From Bradyrhizobium sp. U87765 SZCCT0048 (lineage in GTDB: Bacteria > Pseudomonadota > Alphaproteobacteria > Rhizobiales > Xanthobacteraceae), in contig NZ_JAFCMM010000004.1 of the NCBI RefSeq assembly GCF_018131225.1, positions 496,001-560,000 of the forward strand: a stretch of DNA of 64,000 nt, written 5' to 3'. How positions within the stretch are numbered: the stretch's first letter is position 1; the number at the start of each line of letters is the position of its first letter. Positions 33,838 through 43,031 of the stretch are shown piece after piece. The notes under the pieces were generated by a model. That model ran no database searches. It saw only the letters and a program-made list of their open reading frames with translations, and was not told the origin of the DNA. The translations under genes and the position numbers were made by a program.

Positions 33838-35376
33838 TCAGATCTTGCGCTCGCGGCCGGCCCAGAACGGATCGCGCACCGCGCGGCGCAGCAGCTTGCC
33901 GACGGGACTCTTGGGCACCTCGGGGATGAAGCGCACCGACTTCGGCACCTTGTAGCCGGCGAGACGCTCGCGGGCGAAGGCGATCAGCTCGACTTCCTCG
34001 GCGGCGATGTCCTGGCGCAGCGCGACGAACGCGGCCACCGCCTCGCCCCACTTATCGTCGGGCAGACCGACCACGACCACCTCGCGCACCGCCGGGTGCG
34101 CCGCCAGCGCATCCTCGACCTCGCGCGGATAGACGTTGTAGCCGCCGGTGACGATCATGTCCGAGGTACGGTCGACCAAATAGAGATAGCCATCGTCGTC
34201 GAACCGGCCGACGTCGCGGGTGCGGATCCAGTGGCCTGGCAGGATGGTTTGCGCATTGAGCTCGGGCGCGTTGTAATAGCCGGCCATGGCGAACGGCGCA
34301 CGCAGCACGATCTCGCCACTCTCGCCGGCCGGCACATCGTTGCCGTCCTCGTCGACCAGGCGAATCTCGCAATCGATGCTGGGGCGGCCGCAGGCGGCCA
34401 GGCGCTGCTCCGCGTGCGGGCCGACATGATCCGATTTCTCGAGCACGGTGATGAACAGCGGCGCCTCGGTCTGGCCGTAATACTGGATGAAGCGCGGACC
34501 CCACAGCTTCAGCGCCCGCAGCATGGTCGGCCGCGGCATGGGAGAAGCGCCGTAAAGCATAGTGGACACCGAGCGCATGTCGACGGTCTCGATGCCGGGA
34601 TGATCCAGCAGCATGCCGATCATGGTCGGCACGAGATTGAGCGCCGTCGGCTTCCAGCGCTCGATGGCGTCGACATAGGCCGCGGGGGCAAAGCCCGGCA
34701 GCACCGCCGCCGCGCCGCCGCGAATCCAGTAAGGCAGCACGAAACAGCCGCTGGCGTGGATCAGCGAGGCGGCATGCAGCATGATGTCGCCGGCCGCGAT
34801 CTCCATGTTGCGGAGTACATTGTCGGTGATCGCCGCCCAGCTCGCCTGGGTGTGCAGCACCGCCTTGAGCTTGCCCGTGGTGCCGGAGGTGTAGATCGCG
34901 AGCACGATATCGTCGGGCTCGGGCCGCCGGTCGGGCAGCGTGTCCGGCTGGCTGCGGGCGGCCTGCAGCAGGTCGTCGTCCTGCGCGCCGCCGAGGCTGC
35001 GGATCTTCAGTCCGCTCACCAATTGCTGCAGCTCGCGGGCGCGCTCGGCGAGCTCCGGGCCGTGCAGCAGCACGGTGACGCCGGCCCCCTCGAGCATCTG
35101 TTTTTGTTCGTTCGCCGACAGCCGCGAATTGAGCGGCACACGCACGAGGCGCGCCTTGGCGCAGGCGAAATCGATCGGCATGCTGTAGAGCGAGTTGTTG
35201 AGCAGCAGCCCGATGCGGCCGCCGACGCCAAGACCTTCACCCTCAATCAGCGCATGGGCGAACTGGCTGGACAGCCTGTCGACTTCGGTGAAGGTCAGAT
35301 GCTGGTCGCCGAACAGCACGGCCGGGCGCGGCCCATGATAGAGCGCGCCCCGGCGGATCATCTCCGTCATCAACAC
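33838..35376 (-). CDS. AMP-dependent acyl-CoA synthetase/ligase (ANL superfamily)
   Basis: 512 residues. GTG 35376 is used because GGAGGA lies six bases upstream. Motifs of adenylating enzymes are YTSGTTGKLKAVLHT (A3 loop, about 178-192), YGQTEAP (A5), TRDVGRFDDDGYLYLVDRTSDMI (A7-A8, shown by ends TRDVG and RTSDMI) and PKSPVGKLLRR with the catalytic lysine (A10). It activates a carboxylic acid as acyl-AMP and then acyl-CoA. The identity of the acid is unclear. It forms an operon with the crotonase and is divergent from a TetR gene, with a symmetrical operator-like site between. Confidence 0.92.
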   Translation of the reverse strand: MLMTEMIRRGALYHGPRPAVLFGDQHLTFTEVDRLSSQFAHALIEGEGLGVGGRIGLLLNNSLYSMPIDFACAKARLVRVPLNSRLSANEQKQMLEGAGVTVLLHGPELAERARELQQLVSGLKIRSLGGAQDDDLLQAARSQPDTLPDRRPEPDDIVLAIYTSGTTGKLKAVLHTQASWAAITDNVLRNMEIAAGDIMLHAASLIHASGCFVLPYWIRGGAAAVLPGFAPAAYVDAIERWKPTALNLVPTMIGMLLDHPGIETVDMRSVSTMLYGASPMPRPTMLRALKLWGPRFIQYYGQTEAPLFITVLEKSDHVGPHAEQRLAACGRPSIDCEIRLVDEDGNDVPAGESGEIVLRAPFAMAGYYNAPELNAQTILPGHWIRTRDVGRFDDDGYLYLVDRTSDMIVTGGYNVYPREVEDALAAHPAVREVVVVGLPDDKWGEAVAAFVALRQDIAAEEVELIAFARERLAGYKVPKSVRFIPEVPKSPVGKLLRRAVRDPFWAGRERKI

Positions 35377-35432
35377 GATCGTTCCTCCCGGTGATGGTAT
35401 CGGCCTTGGATCGGCCGGTTTTGATTGCCGCG

Positions 35433-35454
35433 GATGTTAACGCTCGTTAACATC
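35433..35454. promoter_or_regulatory. Perfect 22-bp inverted repeat, candidate TetR operator
   Basis: GATGTTAAC-gctc-GTTAACATC, nine-base arms with a four-base spacer, located between the divergent acyl-CoA ligase and TetR genes, 57 bp from the ligase start and 26 bp from the TetR start. The position and symmetry are what a dimeric TetR autorepressor controlling both directions would need. Confidence 0.75.
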
Positions 35455-35479
35455 GAGTCAATCCTGAACATGAGGCCGC

Positions 35480-36067
35480 ATGCGCCGCGCCGAACAAATC
35501 CTGCACGTCGCCTCCCGGCTGTTTTCCGAACGCGGCTTCAATGCGGTGTCGATCGACGACATCGGCGAAGCGGCGGGGATCAGCGGACCGGCGCTCTATC
35601 GCCACTTCGCCAACAAGGTCGAGATCTTCAAGGGCGTCTGCGACCTGACGCTGGATCGTCTTGCCGAACTCGTCGGGCCGCCCGAGGCGGAACCGGAGCG
35701 GGAGCTGGTCGCGTTGATCCACGGCCAGGTGCAGCTATCACTGTGCCACCCCGAGCTCGCCTGCGTATTCGAGATCGAGCGCGCGCTGCCGGAAGATCTG
35801 CGACGGCATTTCCGCCAGCGCCAGCGCAACCATGCGCGGCGCTGGGTCGCAGCCGTGCGCGCGCTGGCGCCGGACCGCAGCGAGGCCGATATCATGCTGG
35901 CGGTCTATGCCGCGATCGGACTGCTGATCTCGGCGCCGCGCATGCCGCGCGAGGTGCTGCGCCGCGACGATCTCGACACCAGCTTGATGGCCACGGCCTA
36001 CCGCGTGCTGGAGCTGTCGCCCGCGCGACATGACGCCGTCACACACCACGCGCTCGCTCCGCAGTAG
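35480..36067 (+). CDS. TetR-family transcriptional regulator
   Basis: 195 residues. The N-terminal helix-turn-helix is clear (SIDDIGEAAGISGPALYRHF, then ANKVEIFKGV). The C-terminal ligand domain resembles the group that controls acyl-CoA catabolism. It is divergent from the ligase-crotonase operon and has a palindrome in its promoter, so it is likely the local repressor, with an acyl-CoA as possible inducer. No strong ribosome site precedes ATG 35480. Confidence 0.9.
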   Translation: MRRAEQILHVASRLFSERGFNAVSIDDIGEAAGISGPALYRHFANKVEIFKGVCDLTLDRLAELVGPPEAEPERELVALIHGQVQLSLCHPELACVFEIERALPEDLRRHFRQRQRNHARRWVAAVRALAPDRSEADIMLAVYAAIGLLISAPRMPREVLRRDDLDTSLMATAYRVLELSPARHDAVTHHALAPQ

Positions 36068-36125
36068 AATTCTGCTCCCGCGTGGCCTATCGTCGAGACC
36101 ACGCTTTCTGCAGCAGGAGACGATC

Positions 36126-37043
36126 ATGAGCTGGCAGCCCTCCGCCGACCCGATCCTTGGTGACCCGCAAACCTGCGATGCGCTGGAACTCGTGGTGGTG
36201 CCGCGGGTGCGCGACCTCGGCGACGGGTTTGCCGTGCGCCGCGCGCTGCCCCACGGCAAGCGCCAGATGGTCGGCCCCTTCATCTTCTTCGATCACTTCG
36301 GGCCGGTGCAGTATCTCGCCGGCAAGGGCATGGATGTGCGGCCGCACCCGCATATCGGGCTCGCCACCGTCACCTACCTGTTCGACGGCCATATCATGCA
36401 TCGCGACAGCGAGGGCAACATCCAGGAGATCATGCCCGGCGCGATGAACCTGATGACCGCTGGCCGCGGCATCGCCCACTCCGAGCGCACGCCCGACGTG
36501 CAGCGCGCGGTCGGCCAGAAGATGCTGGGGCTGCAGAGCTGGATCGCGCTGCCCGCCGGGCGCGAGGAGATCGATCCGAGCTTCCAGCATTTCGACGCCA
36601 CGCGCCTTCCCGTGGTGAAGGATACCGGCCTCAGCGCCCGCGTCATCGCCGGCTCCGCTTTCGGCGCCACCTCGCCGGTGGAGATGGTGTCGCCGTGGTT
36701 CTATGCCGAGGTCACGGTCGACGCCGGCACCGCGGTGCCGCTCGATGCCGACCACGAGGAGCGCGCGATCTATCTCGTCGACGGCGAAGTGCAGATCGCG
36801 TCCGACATCTTCGAGGGGCCCCGCCTGCTCGTGTTCCGCCCCGGCGACCGCATCACCGTGCGCGCACTGAAGCCGACGCGGATGATGTTTCTCGGCGGCA
36901 CCGCGCTCGAAGGCCCGCGGCACATCTGGTGGAATTTCGTCTCCTCCAGCAAAGAGCGGATCGAGCAGGCCAAGGAAGACTGGAAGATGGGCCGCTTCGC
37001 CCATGTGCCGCAGGAGCACGAGTTCATTCCGCTGCCGGAGTGA
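36126..37043 (+). CDS. Pirin family protein
   Basis: 305 residues, ATG 36126 with AGGAGA upstream. The N-terminal cupin carries the metal ligands of pirin in RPHPHIGLATV (two His) and GRGIAHSERTP (His and Glu); the second cupin is at about 190-275. Bacterial pirins bind Fe or Ni and some act as quercetin dioxygenases, others interact with metabolic enzymes; function here is unassigned. It follows TetR on the same strand by 58 bp. Confidence 0.9.
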   Translation: MSWQPSADPILGDPQTCDALELVVVPRVRDLGDGFAVRRALPHGKRQMVGPFIFFDHFGPVQYLAGKGMDVRPHPHIGLATVTYLFDGHIMHRDSEGNIQEIMPGAMNLMTAGRGIAHSERTPDVQRAVGQKMLGLQSWIALPAGREEIDPSFQHFDATRLPVVKDTGLSARVIAGSAFGATSPVEMVSPWFYAEVTVDAGTAVPLDADHEERAIYLVDGEVQIASDIFEGPRLLVFRPGDRITVRALKPTRMMFLGGTALEGPRHIWWNFVSSSKERIEQAKEDWKMGRFAHVPQEHEFIPLPE

Positions 37044-37059
37044 GGGCCCACGCATTACC

Positions 37060-37164
37060 CCTCATCCTGAGGAGCGGCGAAGCCGCGTCTCGAAGGATGA
37101 GGCCCGAACACCCCGGCCTCATGGTTCGAGACGCGGTCCTGCGGACCGCTCCTCACCATGAGGG
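37060..37164. repeat. Intergenic inverted-repeat pair of Rhizobiales type
   Basis: Two back-to-back stem-loops. 37060-37102 starts CCTCATCCTGAGGAGC and ends GAAGGATGAGG. 37117-37163 starts CCTCATGGT and ends ACCATGAGG with an inner GCGGTCC/GGACCGC stem. The same element family, with the shared core GAGACGC, reappears at 49363-49446. Short non-autonomous repeats of this kind are common between genes in Bradyrhizobium-like genomes. Confidence 0.75.
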
Positions 37165-37265
37165 GCGGCGCCACAGCGACGTGCGAAATCGAAGCACTTC
37201 GTTGGGTTAAGCGAGATGCCAACTCAGAGCCGCCCAGCTTGATTTTCAGAACGCGACCCACCCAC

Positions 37266-37378
37266 GGCGTCGTTGCCGGGCTTGACCCGGCAATCCAGCT
37301 TGCTCGCAACGCGACGAGAGCTTTTAAAGCTGGATCACCGGGTCACGACGCTGCGCGTCGGCCCGGTGATGACGCAGA
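37266..37378. repeat. Second intergenic mosaic repeat
   Basis: The run TGCCGGGCTTGACCCGGCAA followed by TCCAGC, and later GCTGGATCACCGGGTCACGA, contains nested inverted repeats (CCGGGC..GACCCGG; CCAGC..GCTGG; CACCGGG..CCCGGTG). This style of element is widespread between genes in alphaproteobacteria. It occupies most of the pirin-gabD gap, together with the repeat at 37060-37164. Confidence 0.65.
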
Positions 37379-37424
37379 GAATGCAAACACGCGCCGGGCG
37401 GTTAGAAAGCCGCGAGGCTGAAAG

Positions 37425-37452
37425 AAAAGCCGCGCATCGCTGCGCGGCTTTT
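37425..37452. terminator. Bidirectional intrinsic terminator
   Basis: Perfect 12-bp stem AAAAGCCGCGCA / TGCGCGGCTTTT with a four-base loop (37437-37440). It has A-run on one side and T-run on the other, so it works in both directions, ending the pirin side (plus) and the gabD transcript (minus), whose stop lies 23 bp away. Confidence 0.88.
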
Positions 37453-37474
37453 GTCGTCGTGCGATGACCGCAGC

Positions 37475-38968
37475 TCAGATGCCGGCCATCATGATGTACT
37501 TGATCTCGACATACTCCTCGATGCCGTGGCGCGAGCCTTCGCGTCCGAGGCCGGATTCCTTGACGCCGCCGAACGGCGCGACCTCCGTGGTGATGAGGCC
37601 GGTGTTGACGCCGACCATGCCGGACTCCAGCGCCTCGGCGACGCGCCAGACGCGGCCGAGATCGCGCGAGTAGAAGTAGGAGGCGAGGCCGAACGGCGAG
37701 GCGTTGGCCATCTCAACCACTTCCTTCTCGTCCTTGAAGCGATAGACCGGCGCCAGCGGGCCAAACGTCTCCTCGCGCGTCACCAGCGCATCGACCGGGA
37801 CATTGGCCAGCACCGTCGGCTCGAAGAAGGTGCCGCCGAGCGAGGAGCGCTTGCCGCCGGTGATGACCCTCGCGCCATGCGACACCGCGTCGGCAATATG
37901 CTCCTCGACCTTCTTCACCGCCGCGGCGTTGATCAGCGGGCCCTGCACGACACCGTCCTGCGTGCCATCGCCGAGCTTCATCGCCGCAACCTTCGCCGAC
38001 AGTTTTTCGACGAAGGCGTCGTAGATCTTGTCTTGGGCGTAGAGCCGGTTGGCGCACACGCAGGTCTGACCCATGTTGCGGAACTTGGAGACGATGGCGC
38101 CCTCGACCGCGGCGTCGAGATCGGCGTCGTCGAACACGATGAACGGCGCATTGCCGCCGAGCTCGAGGCCGAGCTTCTTCACGCCGACCGCCGCCTGGCG
38201 ATAGAGGATCTTGCCAACTTCGGTCGACCCGGTGAAGCCGACGACGCGCACCGCCGGATGCTCGCACAGCACCTTGCCGATGGCCGCAGAATCACCAGTC
38301 AGCACATTGAACACGCCCTTGGGGAAGCCGGCCTTCTCCGCCAGCGCGGCGAGCGCAAGCGCGGTGAGCGGCGTCTCGGTGGCGGGCTTGAGCACCACGG
38401 TGCAGCCCGCGGCGAGCGCCGGCGACACCTTGCGGGTGATCATCGAGCACGGGAAATTCCACGGCGTGATGGCGCCGGCGACGCCGATCGGCTGGCGAAT
38501 GGCGAGAAGGCGGGCGTCGCCACGCGGCGAGGGAATGGTCTCGCCATAAACGCGCCGCGCCTCCTCGGCGTAGAACTCGACATAGGCGCCGCCGATGTCG
38601 ATCTCGCCGCGCGCCTCGGTGAGCGGCTTGCCCTGCTCGGAGGTCAGGATCAGCGCAAGATCGTCGCGGTTGGCGACGATCAGGTCGAACCACTTCCGCA
38701 GCAGCACGGCACGCTCCTTGGCCGTGGTCTTCGACCAGGTCTTGAAGGCGCGCTCGGCGGCTTCCACCGCCTCGGTCGCTTCCTTGGCCCCGAGCCGCGG
38801 CACGCTGACAATGGTGGTGCCGGTGGCGGGATTGTCGACCTTGACGGACGGCGCGCCGACCCAGGCGCCGTCGATCAGGCAGCGGTCGCGCAGCAGCGTC
38901 GGATCCTTGAGGCGATCATGGAGCGAAGCGGCGGTGGACGCGACGGCGGCGGAAGAAACGGGTGTCAT
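37475..38968 (-). CDS. gabD: NAD(P)-dependent succinate-semialdehyde dehydrogenase
   Basis: 497 residues from ATG 38968 (GGAGA upstream); the frame is open to 39058, but that part is upstream sequence. The aldehyde dehydrogenase landmarks are present: TPWNFPCSMITRK and FTGSTEVGK for NAD(P) binding, LELGGNAPFIVFDDAD with the general base Glu, and GQTCVCANR with nucleophile Cys303 and Cys305, the redox pair seen in GabD. The overall sequence follows bacterial GabD closely. It oxidises succinate semialdehyde to succinate, the last step of GABA catabolism. No gabT is adjacent. Confidence 0.9.
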   Translation of the reverse strand: MTPVSSAAVASTAASLHDRLKDPTLLRDRCLIDGAWVGAPSVKVDNPATGTTIVSVPRLGAKEATEAVEAAERAFKTWSKTTAKERAVLLRKWFDLIVANRDDLALILTSEQGKPLTEARGEIDIGGAYVEFYAEEARRVYGETIPSPRGDARLLAIRQPIGVAGAITPWNFPCSMITRKVSPALAAGCTVVLKPATETPLTALALAALAEKAGFPKGVFNVLTGDSAAIGKVLCEHPAVRVVGFTGSTEVGKILYRQAAVGVKKLGLELGGNAPFIVFDDADLDAAVEGAIVSKFRNMGQTCVCANRLYAQDKIYDAFVEKLSAKVAAMKLGDGTQDGVVQGPLINAAAVKKVEEHIADAVSHGARVITGGKRSSLGGTFFEPTVLANVPVDALVTREETFGPLAPVYRFKDEKEVVEMANASPFGLASYFYSRDLGRVWRVAEALESGMVGVNTGLITTEVAPFGGVKESGLGREGSRHGIEEYVEIKYIMMAGI

Positions 38969-39335
38969 CGGCAGGATCTCCTGGAACTCATGGCCAGCGC
39001 CCCGACGGTCGGGGTTAGGCGGCGGGAGAGGTTCGCGCCGGCCGCGGCCCGATGTCAATCATACCCACGGCACTTTCCGGTGAGGCGGAGCGCCGGCGCA
39101 CACGGTGCGCAGTCCGGCGGCGCCGCATTCGCGCTATCCCGCTGCGTCGGCGGCACAATCTCGCTTGGCAGACGGCCGCTGGCCGGCATTCTCCGGCGCG
39201 ACCGCCGCAGAAACTGACGACATTCGTGACGGCCCTGCGACAGCGCGGCGCAACGACGCGGCGGCCTTGCCGTCCGCAGGGCACGGGCCCAAGATCATCG
39301 GCCTCAACAACAAACAACGATGGAGGACACACCCC

Positions 39336-40520
39336 ATGAGCCAATCCCCGGACATCGATCAGGTCCTGCGGCGCGCCGTCGACAGCGGCGACATCCCCGG
39401 CGTCGTCGCCACCGCCGCAACCGGAAGCGACGTGATCTACGACGGCGCGTTCGGCCAACGCGACCTGTCGAAGCCACAGCCGATGACCACCGACAGCGTA
39501 TTCTGGATCGCATCGATGACCAAGGCGGTGACCTCCGCCGCGGCGATGCAACTCGTCGAACAGGGCAAGCTGTCGCTCGATGGCCCGATCGGCAAGGTGC
39601 TGCCCGATCTCGCGCAGCCGCAGGTGCTGGAAGGCTTTGCCGCCGACGGCACGCCGCAGTTGCGGCCGGCAAAGGGCACGATGACCCTGCGCCAGCTCAT
39701 GACCCATACCGCCGGCTTCTGCTACGAGATCTGGAACGGGCAGATGGGCATCTACCAGGAAAAGACCGGCACGCCGGGCGTCACCACCTGCAAGAACGCC
39801 GCGCTGAAGACACCGATCATGGCCGACCCCGGCACGCGCTGGGAATATGGCACCAACATCGATTTCGTCGGCAAGGCGGTGGAGGCGGCGAGCGGCCAGA
39901 AGCTCGACGCCTACCTGCGTGACCACATGTTCGCGCCGCTCGGCATGACCGATACCGCGTTCAGGATCAGCGCGGCGATGCGCGAGCGCCTCGTCGGCAT
40001 GCATGCCCGCACGCCGGACGGCCTGGTGCCGATCCCGTTCGAGCTGGAGCAGGAGCCGGAATTTCACATGGGCGGCGGCGGTCTCTACGGCACGGCGCGC
40101 GACTACCTCGCCTTCACCCGCATGATTCTCAACAAGGGCCGCGCCAACGGCCACCAGGTACTCAAGCCCGAGACGGTGGCGCTGATGAGCGAGAACAGCA
40201 TCGGCGACCTCGAGGTGACGAAGATGACCACGGCGGCGCCGCCGCTCAGCAACGACGTCGACCTCTATCCCGGCATGCCGAAAAAGTGGGGCCTCAGCTT
40301 CCTGATCAATACCGGGGTCACGCCCGAAGGCCGCAGCGCCGGCAGCCTCGCCTGGGCCGGTCTTGCCAACACTTACTACTGGATCGATCCGGTGCGCGAT
40401 GTCGCCGGCGTCATCCTGATGCAGCTGCTGCCATTCGCCGACGCCAAATGCCTGCAGACTTTCGCGGCCTTCGAACGCGGGGTCTACGACAGCCTCGGCA
40501 GCGGCCGGCGCGCGGCGTGA
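39336..40520 (+). CDS. Family VIII esterase / class C beta-lactamase-like serine hydrolase
   Basis: 394 residues from ATG 39336 with TGGAGGA upstream. SMTK (Ser60-Lys63) is the catalytic SxxK, YGTN starting at Tyr171 is the second element, and the LAWAGLANTYYWIDP segment replaces the KTG box, as in EstB-like esterases (family VIII). No signal peptide, so it is cytoplasmic; a cell-wall or drug-resistance role is therefore less likely than ester hydrolysis. It is divergent from gabD, with 367 bp between; that gap holds both promoters and nothing else I can identify. Confidence 0.88.
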   Translation: MSQSPDIDQVLRRAVDSGDIPGVVATAATGSDVIYDGAFGQRDLSKPQPMTTDSVFWIASMTKAVTSAAAMQLVEQGKLSLDGPIGKVLPDLAQPQVLEGFAADGTPQLRPAKGTMTLRQLMTHTAGFCYEIWNGQMGIYQEKTGTPGVTTCKNAALKTPIMADPGTRWEYGTNIDFVGKAVEAASGQKLDAYLRDHMFAPLGMTDTAFRISAAMRERLVGMHARTPDGLVPIPFELEQEPEFHMGGGGLYGTARDYLAFTRMILNKGRANGHQVLKPETVALMSENSIGDLEVTKMTTAAPPLSNDVDLYPGMPKKWGLSFLINTGVTPEGRSAGSLAWAGLANTYYWIDPVRDVAGVILMQLLPFADAKCLQTFAAFERGVYDSLGSGRRAA

Positions 40521-40677
40521 GCCCGACGCCCGGCACGCGCTGCTTCTCCCCGCGATGGAGAGGAGCGGCGCGGCCGCCGAGAGCTGCATCATGCTCGCTC
40601 GCATGCACAGCAATGGACATCCCAGAGCACCACCGGCTAATCTCGCTGTTCATTCAACGGAACGGCGGCGGGACCGA

Positions 40678-41319
40678 ATGATCGAGGCGGTGATCTGGGA
40701 TTTCGGTGGGGTGATCACCACCTCGCCGTTCGAGGCGTTTGCGCGGTTCGAGGCGGAACGCGGCCTGCCCGTCGACATTATCCGGCGCACCAATGCGGCC
40801 AATCACCTGGACAACGCCTGGGCGAAGTTCGAGCGGGCCGAGATCGATCTCGCCACCTTCGATGAGCTGTTCGCGGCGGAATCGCGCGCGCTCGGCGCCG
40901 AGGTCCGCGGCGCCGACGTCCTGCCGCTGCTGTCGGGCGACCTGCGCCCGGAGATGATCGAGGCGCTGCGGCGGGTGAAGGCCCACTCCAAGACCGGATG
41001 CATCACCAACAACCTGCCCGCCAACAGCATCGGCAGCCGGAGCGGCCGCTCGCTGTATGTCGCCGAAGTGATGGTGCTGTTCGACCATGTCATCGAATCG
41101 GCCAAGATCGGCCTGCGCAAGCCCGATCCGCGCATCTACCGCATGATGATCGAGGCGCTGAACGTCGACCCGGCGCGGTGCGTCTATCTCGACGATCTCG
41201 GCGTCAACCTGAAGCCGGCGCGCGAGATGGGCATGACCACGATCAAGGTGGTGAATGCGGCGCAGGCGCTCGCGGAGCTGGAGGCTGCGACGGGGCTGGT
41301 CCTCAGGGGCGATCAGTAA
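40678..41319 (+). CDS. HAD-superfamily (subclass IA) hydrolase
   Basis: 213 residues from ATG 40678. Motif I is WDFGGVIT (Asp nucleophile; the usual second Asp is Gly, as in the epoxide-hydrolase N-domain and ACAD10-like groups). Motif II is CITNN, motif III the Lys in GLRKPDPRIY, and motif IV YLDDLGVN. The cap is helical. A phosphatase-like role on a small phosphorylated metabolite is probable, though the lost Asp makes the acid/base step uncertain. Its end overlaps the converging reductase gene by 7 bp. Confidence 0.88.
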   Translation: MIEAVIWDFGGVITTSPFEAFARFEAERGLPVDIIRRTNAANHLDNAWAKFERAEIDLATFDELFAAESRALGAEVRGADVLPLLSGDLRPEMIEALRRVKAHSKTGCITNNLPANSIGSRSGRSLYVAEVMVLFDHVIESAKIGLRKPDPRIYRMMIEALNVDPARCVYLDDLGVNLKPAREMGMTTIKVVNAAQALAELEAATGLVLRGDQ

Positions 41320-41903
41320 GGCGGCGCCTTGCGCGCGCGCTGGGCGCGGGCGGCTTCCGTCCACCACGCGAGATCGTCGGCGAAGCGCGGGAATGCGCGA
41401 TCAAGAAACGCGCCGGCCGGACCGCTCGGCTTGCCGTCGGCCGTGAGCGTTTCCGCGATCGGCCCGACTGCCAGCGTACTCGAAATCACGACCATGCCCA
41501 TCTCGGACAGCGTGCCGTGCCACATCATGCTGGCCCGCGCGCCGGAAAAGCGGCCGGCCGAATAGCTGGCGATGGCGGCGGGACGCCAGAACCATTCCTC
41601 GAGGAAATGATCGGTCAGGTTCTTGAGCCCGGGCTGCATGCCCCAATTGTATTCGCCGGTCACGAACACGAAGGCATCGGCGGTGCGGATCTTGTCTGCG
41701 AGCGCTTCCAGCGCCGGCGGGGCGGAGCCCCTGGCGTATTCCTTGTACATCCGATCGAGCAGCGGCAGCCCGATCGCCCTGGCATCGATCAGCTCGGCAT
41801 CCGCGCCGCGCCCGCGCAGGCCCGCGACAATGTAATCGGCGAGGCGGATGCCCATCCGATCGACGCGATAGGAGCCATAAAGGACGAGAATGCGATCGGC
41901 CAT
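41313..41903 (-). CDS. NADPH-dependent FMN reductase family protein
   Basis: 196 residues, ATG 41903 preceded by GGAGGG. Flavodoxin-like fold: ILVLYGSYRVDRMG phosphate loop and the GEYNWGMQPGLKNLTDHF flavin/nicotinamide motif. Members reduce FMN, quinones, azo dyes or chromate. It may be local with the HAD gene only by position. The two genes converge and overlap by 7 bp, so their 3-prime ends are mutually antisense. Confidence 0.88.
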   Translation of the reverse strand: MADRILVLYGSYRVDRMGIRLADYIVAGLRGRGADAELIDARAIGLPLLDRMYKEYARGSAPPALEALADKIRTADAFVFVTGEYNWGMQPGLKNLTDHFLEEWFWRPAAIASYSAGRFSGARASMMWHGTLSEMGMVVISSTLAVGPIAETLTADGKPSGPAGAFLDRAFPRFADDLAWWTEAARAQRARKAPPY

Positions 41904-42029
41904 GCGCCTGCCCTCCGGTCGGCACGGCGGATCGACCGTGCCGACGGGATGCTACGACATCGGCGCGGGCTCGTCGAACCGACGCAGCGCCCCGACAATT
42001 CGTGCCGCAATGCCGACCGCGCCGTGCGC

Positions 42030-43031
42030 TCAGACCGGCAGGCCATGCTTCTGGGCGAGTTCCTTGAGCGACGTCTGCGGACGCGCGCCGATGTGCTGGA
42101 TGATCTCGGCAGCAGCGAGCGCGCCGAGGCGGCCGGCCTGCTCGTGGCTGGCGCCGCGCACGAGGCCGAACAGGAAGCCGGCAGCAAAGAGATCGCCGGC
42201 GCCGGTGGTGTCGACGAGCTCCTTGATCGGGAAGGCCGGCACGGCGGTGGTCTTGTCCTTGGTGACGACGACGCAGCCCTTCTCGCTGCGCGTCACCACC
42301 GCGAATGTCGCGTCCTTGCCCAGCTGCGTCAGCGCGGCGTCGACGTCGGTCGACTGGTACAGCGACAGCAGCTCGGCCTCGTTGGCGAACACGAGATCGA
42401 CCGTCCCGCCGCGCATCAGCTCGAGGAACTCGTCGCGGTAGCGATGGACGCAGAACGCGTCCGACAAGGTCAGCGCCACGGTGCGGCCAGCCTCGTGCGC
42501 GATCTTCGACGCCTTGACGAACGCGTTCTTGGCGTCCGCCGGATCCCACAGGTAGCCTTCAAGATAGGTGATGGACGCCGCCGCGATCTGCTCGGGATCG
42601 ATATCGTCGGGCCGCAGGTTCTGCGCGGCTCCGAGATAGGTGTTCATGGTGCGCTCGCCGTCGGGCGTGACCAGGATGTAGGAGCAGCCGGTCGCCGGGC
42701 CGTCGCTCGCCACCGGCGTCGTGAAAGTGACGTTGGCGGCGCGGATGTCGTGGCTGTACATGCGGCCGATCTGATCGTCCTTGACCTTGCCGACATAGGC
42801 CGCGCGGGCGCCGAACGCGGCAACGCCGGTGATGGTGTTGGCCGCCGAACCGCCGGACACTTCCGTGGCCGGGCCCATGGCGGCGTAGATCGCCGCGGCC
42901 TGGGCCTCGTCGATCAGCGCCATCGATCCCTTGGCCATGCCGTGGCGGGTCAGGAAGGCGTCGTCGGTGCGCACCAGAATATCGAAGATGGCATTGCCGA
43001 TGCCGAGAACATCGTATTTCGCAGTCGTCAT
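42030..43031 (-). CDS. Adenosine kinase (PfkB family)
   Basis: 333 residues, ATG 43031 with GGAG eight bases before. The PfkB signatures are GGSAANTITGVAAFG near residue 60 and DTTGAGDLFAAGFLFG near 285, holding the catalytic Asp. The overall sequence matches the rhizobial adenosine kinase/sugar kinase group (MTTAKYDVLGIGNAI.. opening). It phosphorylates adenosine to AMP for purine salvage; a sugar substrate is possible. It is divergent from murJ. Confidence 0.87.
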   Translation of the reverse strand: MTTAKYDVLGIGNAIFDILVRTDDAFLTRHGMAKGSMALIDEAQAAAIYAAMGPATEVSGGSAANTITGVAAFGARAAYVGKVKDDQIGRMYSHDIRAANVTFTTPVASDGPATGCSYILVTPDGERTMNTYLGAAQNLRPDDIDPEQIAAASITYLEGYLWDPADAKNAFVKASKIAHEAGRTVALTLSDAFCVHRYRDEFLELMRGGTVDLVFANEAELLSLYQSTDVDAALTQLGKDATFAVVTRSEKGCVVVTKDKTTAVPAFPIKELVDTTGAGDLFAAGFLFGLVRGASHEQAGRLGALAAAEIIQHIGARPQTSLKELAQKHGLPV

